From Paracentrotus lividus (Eukaryota > Echinodermata > Echinoidea > Camarodonta > Echinidae): a DNA stretch of 64,000 bases. Shown here one piece after another: positions 44,798 through 57,372 of this stretch; the stretch's first letter is position 1; each line of letters begins with the position of its first letter. A model generated the notes under the pieces. The model ran no database searches and was not told where the DNA came from. It worked only from the letters and a program-made list of their open reading frames with translations. The translations under genes and the position numbers were made by a program. The stretch is taken from contig CALNVZ010002143.1 in assembly GCA_940671915.1 (NCBI GenBank), forward strand, positions 309,022 to 373,021, given 5' to 3'.

Positions 44798-47339
44798 TGT
44801 AGTTTATTTGTTCAAGTCTCAAGAGAGAATGTGACGAGTTTTCGAAGAGCATTATGGAGTATGGGAGCATAGGAATCCGAATAGCATTGTTGGAACTGGT
44901 TAAAATAGGATGTCAAAAATGACGAAAGGGGGTAGGGTGGAATGAGTAAAGAGCATCTTATTAATCACTACCATTACCTAGATCAATAGTATAAGTTGAG
45001 TCGTAAGTATATTGTGGTTTTTGGTACATTAGGCATTTCGATAGTACACATAATATTTCAATAAGACTTTTGGATTGACTTACTGCACATGAAAGTCATT
45101 AGATCAGAACATATTGAGAAGCACTGAGGACTTTTATTCAAATTTAGATGATGAGCAGAGTCAACTAGTATTATTTATGTTACTTAGTCATTGTGATTGG
45201 CCAGTGTTTGGGATCCACGCTTTCTGCTATACACTTATTCAGCTAAAGTTATCTTACGCGCTTACACACCATTTGTTCAGTCACTTCTTTATCGTCACCT
45301 TACTTTTATTTTGGATATTTGCACTAACGCTACTTTTTCTCAGTTAATACATCTACCATATATCGGAATATAATCGGCAATATAGCTTACTATATTGATC
45401 ACTTCTCATGCCTCATGGATAACTGCTTACCGCTCACGGCCTGGCTGACAGTGGGGCTTCGTAACACTGATGCTTCTCTTGTTCATTTGCTTTGACGAGG
45501 TGCAGCGGCCCACATTCGCACTTGATTTGACATAATCTGTTGATGCTTCTAGGAATCAGTGTAGACGGGGAGTGGATGTATCTGCTCCAATCTTTGTTAT
45601 TTTCCTGGAACACTTCAGCTTGTATTGATAAGGTTTGTAATCAGAGTATTAAAATCATGAGACCCGTCGTACGAGCGGAGATATATTAGTCTATGGATAT
45701 GTGCGATTTAGTATCTTTTTGGTGGTGGGGGATGTCAAAGTTGAGTATTTTGTTATCACTATGCTTTCGTCGCTCTGGTTTTTGTAACTATCGTGCGAGT
45801 AATCTTCACTAATTCTATGCATTATGTTAGTGTTTATGCTTGACTATATTTAATCACTTTGCACATGGTTACTCCTTTTGCCCTGAAACTGCAGACTGTG
45901 TCACTTAGATATACACCTAGAGATCCAGTTATCATAATTTTCTTCTTGAAGTGAAAATATGATATTCTTACTTTTTTTCTAGTTACCTCATCAAATAAAT
46001 CTCAATGCTTCAGAATTCAACTAAGACTGCATTTCACATTATCTCTAATATAGCGTTTACACATGAGTACGAATTCGAGCATAAGCATAGAGATAACTGT
46101 TGTCAAATCTGTTCAGATGTCTGATTTTTAGGTTGACACACAGTAGGCTACGTAACTTTGTTTGCATTTTTTATTTTCTCCTCTTTAGGAACACAATTCA
46201 TTTTAAAACATGTGGTAACTAAGATATGATTGTAACATCCATTTAATAATGTGTGACATTCGGAGTAGGCTGTACGACAACATCAAAAAGATCGTTACAA
46301 TTAAATCCAATGATTTATATCGTGTGCCCAGTTTTGTCATTCATTCAATTTTGTAAAAATACATTCCCATTGGTTAAAATAAACCTTTGGGATGTGCAAT
46401 TATAATTTTCCGTCGAGTCGCGAGAGTATTTATATTTATTCTTGTCTTATAGATTCTTTACGTGCACTAACTCTGTTTTTGATGTTTCATACAATGAATT
46501 GTAAGTTTTAATCATTGTATACATTCGCGGTGACTTTATATTTTGCTTTTGCGAGTCGAACTCTAAGGGAGGCTGCTGAAGTGCAACTTTCTCACATTAT
46601 AAACGTAGAGTGCTAAATTATTGAGTGCTAAAAATGAAACACAGTCATTTCTCGAATTGCACACATAATCCACCGAATAAAAAAGAAAATTGATATGAAT
46701 ATTCATATCGTTCCGAGATAATGTACTTGCGGTGCAAATAAATCAGAAAAATTCCATTTGACATCTTAAAAATTACATTTCCAAAACGGAATACCCTTTT
46801 ACAAACACGAATTTTTATAAACACAATGAAACTATTCAAGATCTGAGTTACTTCCATTCAGATATAATTACTAAATGTATATGTCATTATCGTAATGACG
46901 GGTGGCAGGGAAAACAGATTATCAATAAGGGGTGCTTGATCAGTGGTATAAGTGGAGAATATTAGTTCCATTAGAACACACTCTTCTTCTTCAGGTAATT
47001 AAGAGATTCAGATTGCTCGTGTAGGATTTTCATTTGCAAGGGATACATCGGGGGTCTAGTTACATATATGTTTATGATGTAATTATGTTCCAGTACATCC
47101 TGACTGTATGAGAGCTGATATTGCCATACCACACAAGTTAAGTGAATTTATTATTTGATGGGTATTACAACATCTAAGTAGTTTGATGAGTTCGAGCACG
47201 AGGCCAAAATATTAGATTGTCAATAGATGTTAGCGAGGACATATATTCATCAGTTGAAACAATGTTCGGTAGTGATCTTGAACAGCATACAATTTCGCTA
47301 TCTTACTTGAACCATATGTGAATGGCCATCTTATGGTAA
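44798..47339. other. Unassigned 2.5-kb AT-rich sequence
   Basis: No coding segment, inverted-repeat element or RNA gene recognised on either strand. It separates the 5' endonuclease piece from the inverted RT block. Confidence 0.4.
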
Positions 47340-48960
47340 ATTTTCAAAAGATTGGCAATGTAAATTTATATCGATCATTTTCACTCCGCCCTGAAATTTG
47401 ACTTGCGACATTTGACTTCTACATATCTTTATCTGGTTTCTCTCCCCCAAATGAATCTATGAAACTGAGCGTTTATATTTTTAAAAGAAATCTTCATCTG
47501 GACTTGGGAAGGAGAGAATAAGGTAATATATAATTTAGTATATCAACCAACAGTGATTTGACAACTGTAATTCTTCCAAGGACAGTTAAATAAGTTTTAA
47601 CCATGATGTCATTTGACTTTTGATCTCTTTAAATTTTTTTCATTAAGTTATGATTGATATTTTTGCAAATCCGTACAAAAGTCAATACCTAGATATAATA
47701 TAATCATCAAACCCAATTTAATTTTCTATTCAAAAAGAATACCATCTTTTTTATTTTTTATATTGTCCAATCCATATTGCATGTGTTTTATGTTATAAAC
47801 TTTCAAACCCGACATTGAGTTGTATTCATCTAAAATATTCAAAGCCCAATTTAATTCCGTTACTGATCCATGTCAAAAGGGTACGTCCTGCATATTGAAT
47901 TATTCTAAATTTTTGTCTGAAGGCAAGTTCAAACCAGCAATTGAATTTGATCGCCTAAACAAAAGACCAAGTATTTCAGCGCATAAACAAAAAGATATAT
48001 GGAGACAATGGTCTCCTTGACGACAGCCCCCGCTCTACTGAGAATCTTGGAGACAGATGTCCATTGACCAATACACAGGATTGAGCATTTTCATAGAATA
48101 CATTAAACCATTGAACAATAGATGGACCAAACTTAAAGAAATGTAGTACTTTTCTAATGAAGTCATGAGAAATTGAGTCAAACGGCTTTTCAAAATCAAT
48201 TAGTAGAATTAATCCTGGAATATCTTCGAGTTGAGTGTACAATAATATATCATATAACAAACGGATATTTTCTCCAATATAGCGTCCTGACACAAAACCT
48301 TTCTGATTTTTATGTATAGAGTTGCAAGTACATTTTTTTAATCTGTTTGCAATACAAGCAGAACATAGTTTATACACTACATTTAATAAAGATATTGGTC
48401 TCCAATTTTTTAAGTAATGCCTATCTTGGTTCCTTTGGGAATTAATGAAATGACTCCTAATTTGTGTGTGTATGATGGATTAAGCAGAATTCAAATATCT
48501 AACAAGAACATGTGTAGTTCTTTCCAAAAGTGTTTAAAGAATTCTGCGGTGAAACCATCTAGACCTGGAGATTTATTATTTTTCATTTTTTTAAGGGCAT
48601 TATAAACCTCATCGACCGAGAGTTTCCTTCTAGTTTCTGTGACATTGCATCAGTTTTATTTATATTCCTTCATCATTTAAAATTGTATTTAAGTCCGCAT
48701 CTACAACCGGATTGTTTCTGTACAATTTAGAAAATGAAACAATTTCTAATGTTATGTCATCCTGTGATATAATCTCCTTTGTTTCGGAAGTAATCAGTTT
48801 GCATATTCGTTTATTCACAGAATTTTGTTTTTTCTAAGTTTAAAATTTGTTTGATGGTTTCTCGCCGAATCCTCCATTTTATTTTTGATCTCATCTTTAT
48901 TCCTTCCAGTTTTTCTTTCTCTCTCAAGGATTCCAAACGAGTTTTTTTCTCATTTAACTC
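47340..48960 (-). pseudogene. Tx1/L1-like ORF2: RT and start of post-RT region, inverted
   Basis: Minus-strand frames with frameshifts. From high to low coordinate: LNEKKTRLESLRE, LSVDEVYNAL-type start (~48610), MYKLCSACIANRLKKCTCNS, NQKGFVSGRYIGENIRLLYD, LLIDFEKPFDSISHDFIRKV, VNGHLSPRFSVERG, then sequence at 47340-47690 that is an inverted copy of 51905-52260 (ITVVKSLL, HRFIWGEKPDK). The expected FADD region is degraded in the 47800-47950 interval. The element thus reads opposite to its own 5' and 3' pieces. Confidence 0.8.
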
Positions 48961-49252
48961 TTAACGTGCGGATGCATGCTACGTAAGCCTACTGTTCAGT
49001 GCCATACTCATGTTTGCTAGCCTACCATTGACTGCTTAATCCATGCTTTGTCTCCTACCTCCCTGCTTCGTGCATGATTGCGCACATTCGGAATAACGTT
49101 GATTGATTACGCCGATTCTATTGTTGGCGCACTGCACACTCACAGGTTAATCCGCTTTATTCTGCTGCGGGCACTTCCGGCGTTTAATTGGCCAATATTC
49201 TCTTTACACAGTTTAAATTAAACTTGTTTTGAGTAATTTCATGTGTTTGTCA
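48961..49252. repeat. ~290-bp block present twice (copy 1)
   Basis: CTTAACGTGCGGATGCATGC to TTTGAGTAATTTCATG, near-identical to 51608-51895. Non-coding, GC-richer than the flanks. In both places it abuts the RT piece; the other side differs (linker here, C-terminal piece there). Confidence 0.85.
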
Positions 49253-49498
49253 ACATTTTGATAGGACCTAGTGCATAAACAATCGCACACAATAAAAAAA
49301 AATCATGCCTTGGAAGTTGGAACAATGCAAGAGTAGAAAACTGCCCTCATTATTTTACAAACAGAATTTGGTGTGACTTTACAGACAAATAAGAATGCCA
49401 CGTATTTTAAGTACAACATTGTTCTCGACCGTTTCTTTAAGAAAGTTAGAGAAAGTATTGACTGTCATCTTCAAGTAAACAAGGGGGAAAAACTTGGC
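49253..49498. other. Unassigned spacer between repeat block and linker remnant
   Basis: Minus-strand translation (NTFSNFLKETVENNVVLKI) is open but does not match the expected protein order. Probably unrelated sequence. Confidence 0.35.
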
Positions 49499-49559
49499 AG
49501 TGGGGGATATAGGCCCTGGCATGTACGGATACCTTACAAGTGCGGCAGAGGGGTTTGGG

Positions 49560-50230
49560 CGGGGTGGCACGTAAGGAGCTAATGTAATCAAATCCATATC
49601 TTTATCTTTTAGATAACAAAGCCTTTCCAAGTCTACAATTTCTTTCTCCAAATCGTTTTCTAAATTTACCAATCTTTTCTTTTTGTTAGCTGAAATATGA
49701 AATTTTTTCACCCCTGATTACAGTCAACAACGTATCAAAAATAGTTGATCACTTATTGTAAACTCACATTGGGTAGCTTGTCCTCCTGTTTCATTCAATA
49801 ATTAAATCATTATTATGTTGGACTGAATATGTCTTAATCGTTGTTGAATAACATCTTTAGTTTGTTTTACATACTCATCATCCCTTAACAATGAGTTATT
49901 GAATTTCCAATAGCTCGGACCAATTTTAAATTGATTAAAATTCAACGATAACTTTTCCAAAGAATGATCAGATCTATATCCTGGCAGTATTTCTATTTTT
50001 GTTAACAAGCGACATTAATTCAGATGTTACTCAAAAATAATCCAGTCTGGCCGCCTTAAAAGGAGTTGGTTGGCGCCATGTAAACATTTTTTCTCCGATA
50101 TGTAGTTCTCTCCAGGGGTCTACTAAATTCAAATCATTTTTAATTTGATCAACCTTTTTCTTAGCATTTGGGTTATTCAGATGAATATAGTTACATGTGT
50201 CCTTATTAAAATCCTGGACCAAGTTCCAAT
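49560..50230 (-). pseudogene. Tx1/L1-like ORF2: endonuclease C-terminus and linker, inverted
   Basis: From high to low coordinate: LVQDFNKDTCNYIHLNNPNA, NLVDPWRELHIGEKMFTWRQ, ARLDYFLV-type, then ILPGYRSDHSLEKLSLNFNQ (SDH of the APE domain), SYWKFNNSLLRDDEYVKQTK, CEFTISDQLF, NKKKRLVNLENDLEKEIVDL. This is the natural continuation of the plus-strand piece at 44343-44705 but on the opposite strand. At least two frameshifts or stops. Confidence 0.85.
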
Positions 50231-50296
50231 CCCCACATAAATTGTTAATGGATTGTTAAATTCTAGAGCAATTCTTTAAATATCTGCATAAAAATA

Positions 50297-50321
50297 NNNN
50301 NNNNNNNNNNNNNNNNNNNNN
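50297..50321. other. Assembly gap (25 N)
   Basis: Exactly 25 N. Sequence right of the gap (50325 on) closely repeats 47690-49250. Confidence 1.
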
Positions 50322-50324
50322 CAC

Positions 50325-51607
50325 TAGATATGTAATATAATCATCAAACACCACATTTAATTTTCATTCAAAAGAATACCATCTTTTTATTTTTTATATT
50401 GTCCAATCCATATTGCATGTGTTTTATGTATATTAACTTTCAAACCCGACATTGAGTTGTATTCATCTAAAATATTCAAAGGACACATTTAATTCCGTTA
50501 CTGATCCATTCAATGTCAAAAGGGTATCGTCTGCATATTGAATTTTTCAAGATTTTTTGTCTGAAGGCAAGTTCAAACCAGCAATTGAATTTGATCGCCT
50601 AAACAAAAGACCAAGTATTTCAGCGCATAACAAAAAGATATATGGAGACAATGGGTCTCCTTGACGACAGCCCCGCTCTACGAGAATCTTGGAGACAGAT
50701 GTCCATTGACCAATACACAGGATTGAGCATTTTCATAGAATACATTAAACCATTGAACAATAGATGGACCAAACTTAAAGAAATGTAGTACTTTTCTAAT
50801 GAAGTCATGAGATTGAGTCAAACGGCTTTTCAAAATCAATTAGTAGAATTAATCCTGGAATATCTTCGAGTTGAGTGTACAATATATATATTAATAACAA
50901 ACGGATATTTTCTCCAATATAGCGTCCTGACACAAAACCTTTCTGATTTTTATGTATAAGAGTTGCAAGTACATTTTTTAATCTGTTTGCAATACAAGCA
51001 GAACATAGTTTATACACTACATTTAATAAAGATATTGGTCTCCAATTTTTTAAGTAAATGCCTATCTTTGGTTCCTTTGGGAATTAATGAAATGACTCCT
51101 AATTTTTGTGTGTATGACATTCCGGATTGATAAGCAGAATTCAAATATCTAACTAAGAACATGTGTAGTTCTTTCCAAAAGTGTTTTAAAGAATTCTGCG
51201 GTGACCATCTAGACCTGGAGATTAATTTTTTCATTTTTTTAAGGGCATTATAAACCTCATCGACCGAGAGTTCTCCTTCTAGTTTCTGTGACATTGCATC
51301 AGTTTTAATTTATATATACCTTCATCATTTAAAATTGTATTTAAGTCCGCATCTACAACCGGATTGTTTCTGTACAATTTAGAATAAATGAAACAATTTC
51401 TAATGTTATGTCATCCTGTGATTTATCTTCTTGTTTTTCGGAGTAATCAGTTTGCATATTCGTTTATTCACAAGAATTTTGTTTTCTAAGTTTAAAATTT
51501 GTTTGATGGTTTCTCGCCGAATTCCATCCATTTATTTTGATTTTTTTCTTTTCTTTATTTCTTCTTTTCTTTCTCAAGGATTCCAAACGAGTTTTTTTCT
51601 CATTTAA
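50325..51607 (-). pseudogene. Tx1/L1-like RT, second inverted copy next to the gap
   Basis: Near-duplicate of 47690-48960. It preserves LEGELSVDEVYNALKKMK, FWKELHMFLVRYLNSAYQSG, KLGVISLIPKGTKDRHLLKK, ANRLKNVLATLIHKNQKGFV, LLIDFEKPFDSIS. Differences from the first copy are mostly one- or two-base indels, as expected of noisy long reads or two haplotypes. Probably not a true second element. Confidence 0.8.
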
Positions 51608-51895
51608 CTCTTAACGTGCCGGATGCATGCTACGTTAGCCTACTGTTCAGTGCCATACTCATGTTTGCTAGCCTACCATTGACTGCTTAATCCATGCTTT
51701 CTTTACCCTCCCTGCTTCGTGCATGATTGCGCACATTCGGAATAACGTTGATTGATTACGCCGATTCTATTGTTCTGCGCACTGCACACTCACAGGTTAA
51801 TCCGTTTATTCTGCTGCGGGCACTTCCGGCGTTTAATTGGCCAATATTCTCTTTACACAGTTTAAATTAAACTTGTTTTGAGTAATTTCAGTGTT
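51608..51895. repeat. ~290-bp block present twice (copy 2)
   Basis: Near-identical to 48961-49252; directly precedes the plus-strand C-terminal piece, so it sits at the hinge of the inversion. Confidence 0.85.
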
Positions 51896-51901
51896 TGTCA
51901 A

Positions 51902-53341
51902 CTTTTGCTAGACTTTTGTACGGATTTGCAAAAAATTATCAATCATAACTATAATGAAAAATTTAAAGAGATCAAAAGTCAAATGACATCATGGTTAAAA
52001 CTTTATTTAACTGTCCTTGGAAGAATTACAGTTGTCAAATCACTGTTGGTATCTAAATTAAATTACCTTATTCTCTCTCTCCCAAGTCCAGATGAAGATT
52101 TCTTTAAAAATATAAACGCTCAGTTTCATAGATTCATTTGGGGAGAGAAACCAGATAAGATATGTAGAAGTCAAATGTCGCAAAGTTACTCAGACGGCGG
52201 AGTGAAAATGATCGATATAAATTTACATTGCCAATCTTTGAAAATTTCCTGGATTAAGAAATTGGTAAATGGTTCAATAGATAGTAATATACTGTGTCTT
52301 TTGCAATCTTTTCTGCCGGGAATTCAAAACTTAGATGTTTACATGGGGAACAATTATTACCGAACACTTGCAAGAAAATCAAAGAATGCTTTTTGGAAAG
52401 AAATGTTCATGGCTTATTCCACACTTTTATCCATCCACTATGATACTGTTTCCTGCCAACCCTTACGGAATAATGATTACATTAGAATTGGTAATAACTC
52501 AATCTTTAATAGTTCATTGTGTAAAAAGGGTATTCGTTTTGTAAATGATATTTTAGATGCAAATGGTAATTTTCTTTCTTTGAACGAAGTTCACGATATG
52601 TATAATATTCATATCAATTTTCTTTTTTATCGTGGATTATGTGATGCAATTCGAGAAGGTTTTAGCAAATTTACTACTTATAAGAAGGTTCAGCAGCCCT
52701 TTGTACCAGATACAATGTCACTTGTTATGAAACATATAAAAGGTTGTGCACATATCTATGCAATTTTATTGAAGAAAAGGAAAGTTGAATGCAAAAGTTT
52801 TTTAAAATGGAAATGTATTTTTGACTTGAATGACAAAAACTGGGGCACATATTGTTCCATTGGATTTAATTGTACGACTGATGTTGCCCTACGATGGTTC
52901 CAGTTTAAGGTGTTACATCGTATTTTATATACGAATGACACATTGTTTAAAATGAATTTAGTTCCTAAAAGAGAGTGCACGTTTTGTAACGAACAGATTG
53001 AAACAGTTATCCATTTGCTATGCGATTGTACTCATGTTAAACCTATTTGGGATATGCTTGAACATTGGATTTTTGATGGAACTAGAAAAAGAATCATATT
53101 TTCACTTCAAGATAAACTATTTGGTTTAAGAGGTTCAAATAACCATGCATTAAATTGCATACTGATAGTAGTCCGACAGATGATATATACTTGCAAAATA
53201 AACAAAAAAATTCCTGTTTTTGATAATATTAAAATTTCGATTATAACCTATTTCAAAAATGAAAAATACATTGCAGAATCGAATTTTAAGGCTAATAAGT
53301 TTAGGAGAAAATGGTTTCAGTTCAAAGACTGTTTAAAGTGA
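51902..53341 (+). pseudogene. Tx1/L1-like ORF2, post-RT and C-terminal zinc-binding region (intact frame)
   Basis: About 480 uninterrupted codons, the longest open frame in the window. The start is not a true N-terminus; the protein continues from the RT. Features: ITVVKSLLVSKLNYLILSLP and HRFIWGEKPDKICRSQM (post-RT thumb), then the conserved block LRWFQFKVLHRILYTNDTLF, followed by a CxxC...H...C zinc-binding motif (CTFCNEQIETVIHLLCDC) of the zf-RVT type. The frame ends FQFKDCLK and TGA. Its first ~350 bp are also present inverted at 47340-47690. Lack of lesions suggests recent insertion, or at least a recent source copy. Confidence 0.85.
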
Positions 53342-53570
53342 AGGTTAGCATAGTGAATGTTGTTATACTTTGCTTTTATCTTGAAGCACTTTTTTGAATG
53401 ATTATGTGTTTATTATATACTTGACAGTTTATATTCATACATTCGTATTTTGAATTATTTTAAAATGCTATTGATTTATGTCATATCATATGCTTTGAAA
53501 ATGTAATTTTTTGAGACTGAAAATAAATAAAATCCCTGTGGAGGGAAAAAATTAAAAAAAAAAAAAAAAA
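53342..53570 (+). other. Tx1/L1-like 3' UTR with AATAAA and poly-A tail
   Basis: AATAAATAAAATCCC near 53523 and an A run of 18 at 53553-53570 mark the 3' end of the retrotransposon. A poly-A tail is typical of the L1/Tx1 group, unlike the AAAT tail of the CR1-like element. Confidence 0.75.
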
Positions 53571-54214
53571 GTTTTAACAACCTTTAACTTCAAGTTAACG
53601 AGAAAATTGATAAATTAGCTTCCTCCGACATAAAACTCGCAAAGCCATATCAAATTCTAAACCACCTGTGCCCCTAGTTTAGAATTCTTTACAAATGCTT
53701 GTACAAGTCTGATCCCGAATGACGTCATCCGAATCTACTTTCGTACGATTAGACGCACGCTTCACTGACGCTTCATAGAGAAGCGTGCAAATCAGAGTTG
53801 CATTCTCGTTTCATTACCCTTACTATTTTCGTGCGACAGCACAACTCTAAACCCCGTAACAGAATACGGGCCAAAAACATTCTTGCCCGACTTGTTCCAA
53901 AATATCTTTATTCATCTCGTCTTTACACTCACGTCTTTTAGTCTATCCGTCTCCGTCTATAATTTTTGAAACTCTCCCCCTCTCTTCACCCCCCCCAAAA
54001 AAAAAAACAACAACAACAACAACACTACCTCCTGACCTTTCTTTTTCCTGCCATAGAAGAGAGATGTTATGATGATAATCTACCAGCAATTACCCACACA
54101 AAGGAAATGTAGTTAAATAATCAGTTTCATATATTTTTTAATGAATCAAAATTATAACCAAGAAAATAGTTCATCATCGGCATGATCGGTATGTATAGAA
54201 CAAATGTAGAAAAT
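53571..54214. other. Unassigned sequence with one dispersed-repeat end
   Basis: Includes AACTCTAAACCCCGTAACAG at 53842-53873, inverted copy of 4459-4490, and an (AAC)n run at 54007-54023. No gene. Confidence 0.4.
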
Positions 54215-54689
54215 TTAGTCGAGGGATCAAAAATATCGATACCATGCCCGCCGCAGCCTCTCTTACTTTGGCGTCCGGGCCGCATTTTTGGATTAACCCC
54301 GGCAGGCGGCGGCCAGTAGTAAGCTACCGGAGAGCAAATATGTATGCGCTGGCTGCGGCCTGCCGCTCAGAGTCTGGCTTTAGTAAAACTTTGTCCTAAT
54401 TAGGTCGGTCGGCCGCCGCCAGTAGGCAAAGCAGCCTCCCCCCGCCAGCCGCTTAAAATATAATGAGATCGTCTGGCCGCGGGAGGACATTGGGGAGGAA
54501 TATTGCGCTCTTCTAGCTGATGCAGATTTAGTGTTTCCTTTATTTATTTATTTTTTTTACAGAGTTTGATCTTTTCTTCGAATATTTAGTAGTATCCTAA
54601 ACTTCAAGTCATATTTTGATTATAATCATAAACTTTTTCCATGTATTTATAAACACTTAAAGAAATATATTGAGATGCCCCAAAATCTC

Positions 54690-55500
54690 GATTGTTAGAG
54701 GATGATTATCCATCCATAATCAATCCTTGCTTACAGCCACCATTGACGATTGGTAATCTCTTCCATTGACTCCCACCCAACCCCCGCCCCCGATCGATGA
54801 GCCACCATTGACGACGGGTTGATCTCTCCATTGAAATCCCCCGGAAATCCACCCAGGACAATGCGCTAATGACTCCCAGCCCCGATCGATCGATCCACTC
54901 TCGACCATGTTGACAATGGGTTGATCTCTACATTGAAATCTCCAGGCCTCGGTCATTACCAAGGTCCGGCTTAATAGCGGGGGAATAAAAGGAAATATAA
55001 CAGGGATGTTTCAGTTTCAGTTTCAGTTTATTTATTCCAACTTCAGCAAACATACATTTTACAATGAAAGTACATAATATTGAAAATAGTGAAACATTAC
55101 AATATAACAAAAGAGTATATGTACAAAGTAAAATTCACGTCTAGCACAAAGTATATTTACCGTTGGATGGACCTATAAACAATAAGCTAGGCTTGTAAAC
55201 ATATAGGCCCTGTTTGTAAAATGAAATAATACCTTTAAATACTAATGAGACAGGAAACGAAATACTAATGAGACAGGAAAATACTAATGTTTATGTCTCT
55301 TTCGGTGCCATAAGTCAGCGCCTTGGTAATGAAATAACTAAATTGATTTTTATTAAGTACACTTTACTCTTAAAACAGATATATGTCACTATAACATAAT
55401 ATTATTATCCAAAAAATTAAATTATGTCTCTCCTCATTATCTAAAGGGTAGAGTCACGTTAAGTTTCCGAGGAGATATCTACCCTCTGACAATGCATGTC
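54690..55500 (+). repeat. Family F dispersed repeat, copy 6 (interrupted)
   Basis: GGATGATTATCCATCCATAA, repeated GACAATGGGTTGATCTC units, AAGGTCCGGCTTAATAGCGG, then interrupted at GGGATGTTT (55009) and resuming at ATGTTTATGTCTCTTTC (55288). Confidence 0.75.
55009..55290 (-). mobile_element. 3' end fragment of a non-LTR retrotransposon inside family F
   Basis: Begins with (TTTCAG)n-TTTATTTATTCCA, the reverse complement of a retrotransposon tail ending in CTGAAA repeats. It splits family F copy 6, and ATGTTT occurs on both sides as a likely target duplication. Too short to contain coding sequence. Confidence 0.55.
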
Positions 55501-55789
55501 CCGTTTTCAGATCACCCGAATAAACAAGAAGTTTGCAATCATGGCCCAGGTAGTTCTTCTTCTCGTCATTACTTTTTAAGAATAAATAAAAACAACTCGC
55601 GCTTTTCGTCCGATAACACCTATTATCAAGTTTATCTGCACATGACAGCTTTGCGTACAGTAGAATTTGATATAATTGACCACATCAATATTAAAAATGT
55701 AACGTCATAAACATTATACAACAATAAATATGTACCTAACAGAATGAAACTATATCAACAAGAACAATTATACAAAAGCTTTCAAACTA

Positions 55790-56037
55790 TAGGTCTCCGC
55801 GACGAAATCTTTTCCGCGACGGATAAAATGTATTAGAGACATCTCCGCGACAGTTTTCAAACACTGTAGCAGTTCTTTGGAACGCTTTCAAAGAACCGTC
55901 TCAAAGTAGTTTCTGCGACTCATGAAACGTCGCAGGGACGTCTCGGAGACATCCCGGAGACATCTCCGCAACATCGGAGACGTCTCTAATACTTTTTATA
56001 CGTCGCAGAGACGTCTCTGCAAAGTAAGGTACCACCT
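55790..56037. mobile_element. Palindromic MITE, family G copy 7
   Basis: GGTCTCCGCGACG at the left and inverted AGGTGGTACCTTACTTTGC at the right. Contains GGAGACGTCTC-type cores and TAATACTTTTTATACGTCGC as in copy 3. Immediately followed by family F copy 7. Confidence 0.65.
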
Positions 56038-56039
56038 AA

Positions 56040-56520
56040 AAGCAAAAACTTTGACAATGAATAGGTTGATCTCTCCATTGAAATCCCCGGTCAACCACCT
56101 GAAACAATGCGCTAATAACCCCATTGACTCCCAGCCCCGATCGATCAGCCACCCTTGACCATGTTGACAATGGGTTGATCTCTCCGATTGAAATCTCCAG
56201 GCCTCTATCATTACCAACGTCCGGATTAGCGGGAAATGAAAGGGAACTTAACAGGGATGTTTATTTCTCTTTCGATTCCATAAGTCAGCCTTGAAATTGA
56301 AATGAATGAATTGATTTTTTAAAGAGTAAAGTACACTTTACACTTTACTTACTTTACTCACAGATATGTCATTGTATTATGCAAACAGTTGAATTATAGC
56401 TCGCATTATTTCTGAAGGGTTACTCAACATAGAATCACATTATGTTTCCGAGGAGTTATTTGCAATGCATGAAATTTACCGTTTTAAGATCACCCAAATA
56501 AAGAAACTGTTTGCTTGCAC
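56040..56520 (+). repeat. Family F dispersed repeat, copy 7
   Basis: TTGACAATGAATAGGTTGATC, GACAATGGGTTGATCTCTCC, AACGTCCGGATTAGCGGGAA, GGGATGTTTATTTCTCTTTC and CATAAGTCAGCCTTG. Confidence 0.8.
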
Positions 56521-57179
56521 TCTTATCTTGATACACCAGATTTATGCTAAAATTGTCTGTTATATTTGCGGCTATAATATCATGTATTGACCAAAATATT
56601 CCAGGCTATTACAGCTAATAGAAAAACAAACGTCCAGCCGCTGCTAGCTGGAGGTTTAAATGGGGTTTAAGCCCTTACGACCAGCGGCGGCTTGCTGGGC
56701 CACTTTAAAGGGACGTATAATTGATAAAACATGGGGAAATCACCTTATCTCGGATGAAATAATAACATTCCAATTAGAGCCTGAGGCGTGTTGGGTAATC
56801 TTCAGCGCCAACCCGTCTGGAGTTAATCCGGTTAATCCTTCATGGCTAGGCTAACTAACCAGAATTCCGAAGTAAATCTAACCTATGTTTTGTTTTTGAA
56901 ATGGATCAGCATTATACAAGTCCTCTCTTTGAATTTATACGGAGAGATCCGTTGAGAGTCTATAAACTAAAAATTGTTGAGGACTCGCGAATCCGAAGCT
57001 ACTGACCCTATTTACTGACTAAATTCGGTCAACTTCGTCATGTTCGTGCTGTCCGAATGTTAATCCCCAGTAGGCCGACCCATGCGTAAGCCACTGTCGA
57101 TTGTGTACGAGTCAATGGAGCTCAGGAAAAACGCGCATTCCCCATGATCTCCGACTTTCAGGGCCCTTTAAGTTTTAGG
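56521..57179. other. Unassigned interior of the compact TTA element
   Basis: CTTACGACCAGCGGCGG at 56677 matches the subterminal part of the giant copy (40358), but the 500 bp after it is unique to this copy and has no gene. Confidence 0.45.
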
Positions 57180-57372
57180 TGATGGGCCGGGGGAGGACGG
57201 CCCAATTAAAGTTTTCGGGTTTTTGCACACATACCCAGCTGCCCGCGGCTGGCCCTTCTAATCAAACTGAATTAAGTGGTTGCATACGGCTGCAGCGGGC
57301 ATGCAAGCCTTGGTCGGCCTGCGCGCCTGGCCGCGGCGTGCATGGTATCGATATTTTTGATCCCTCGCCTTA

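Larger units (their letters stand above)
54218..57369. mobile_element. Compact TTA-duplicating TIR element, sibling of the giant one (3.15 kb)
   Basis: Ends GTCGAGGGATCAAAAATATC and inverted GGCGAGGGATCAAAAATATC, flanked by TTA (54215-54217, 57370-57372). Subterminal GC-rich regions and the following ~200 bp match those of 17973-18480. The interior holds two family F copies, a family G copy and a small retrotransposon fragment. No transposase found, so non-autonomous. Confidence 0.8.
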
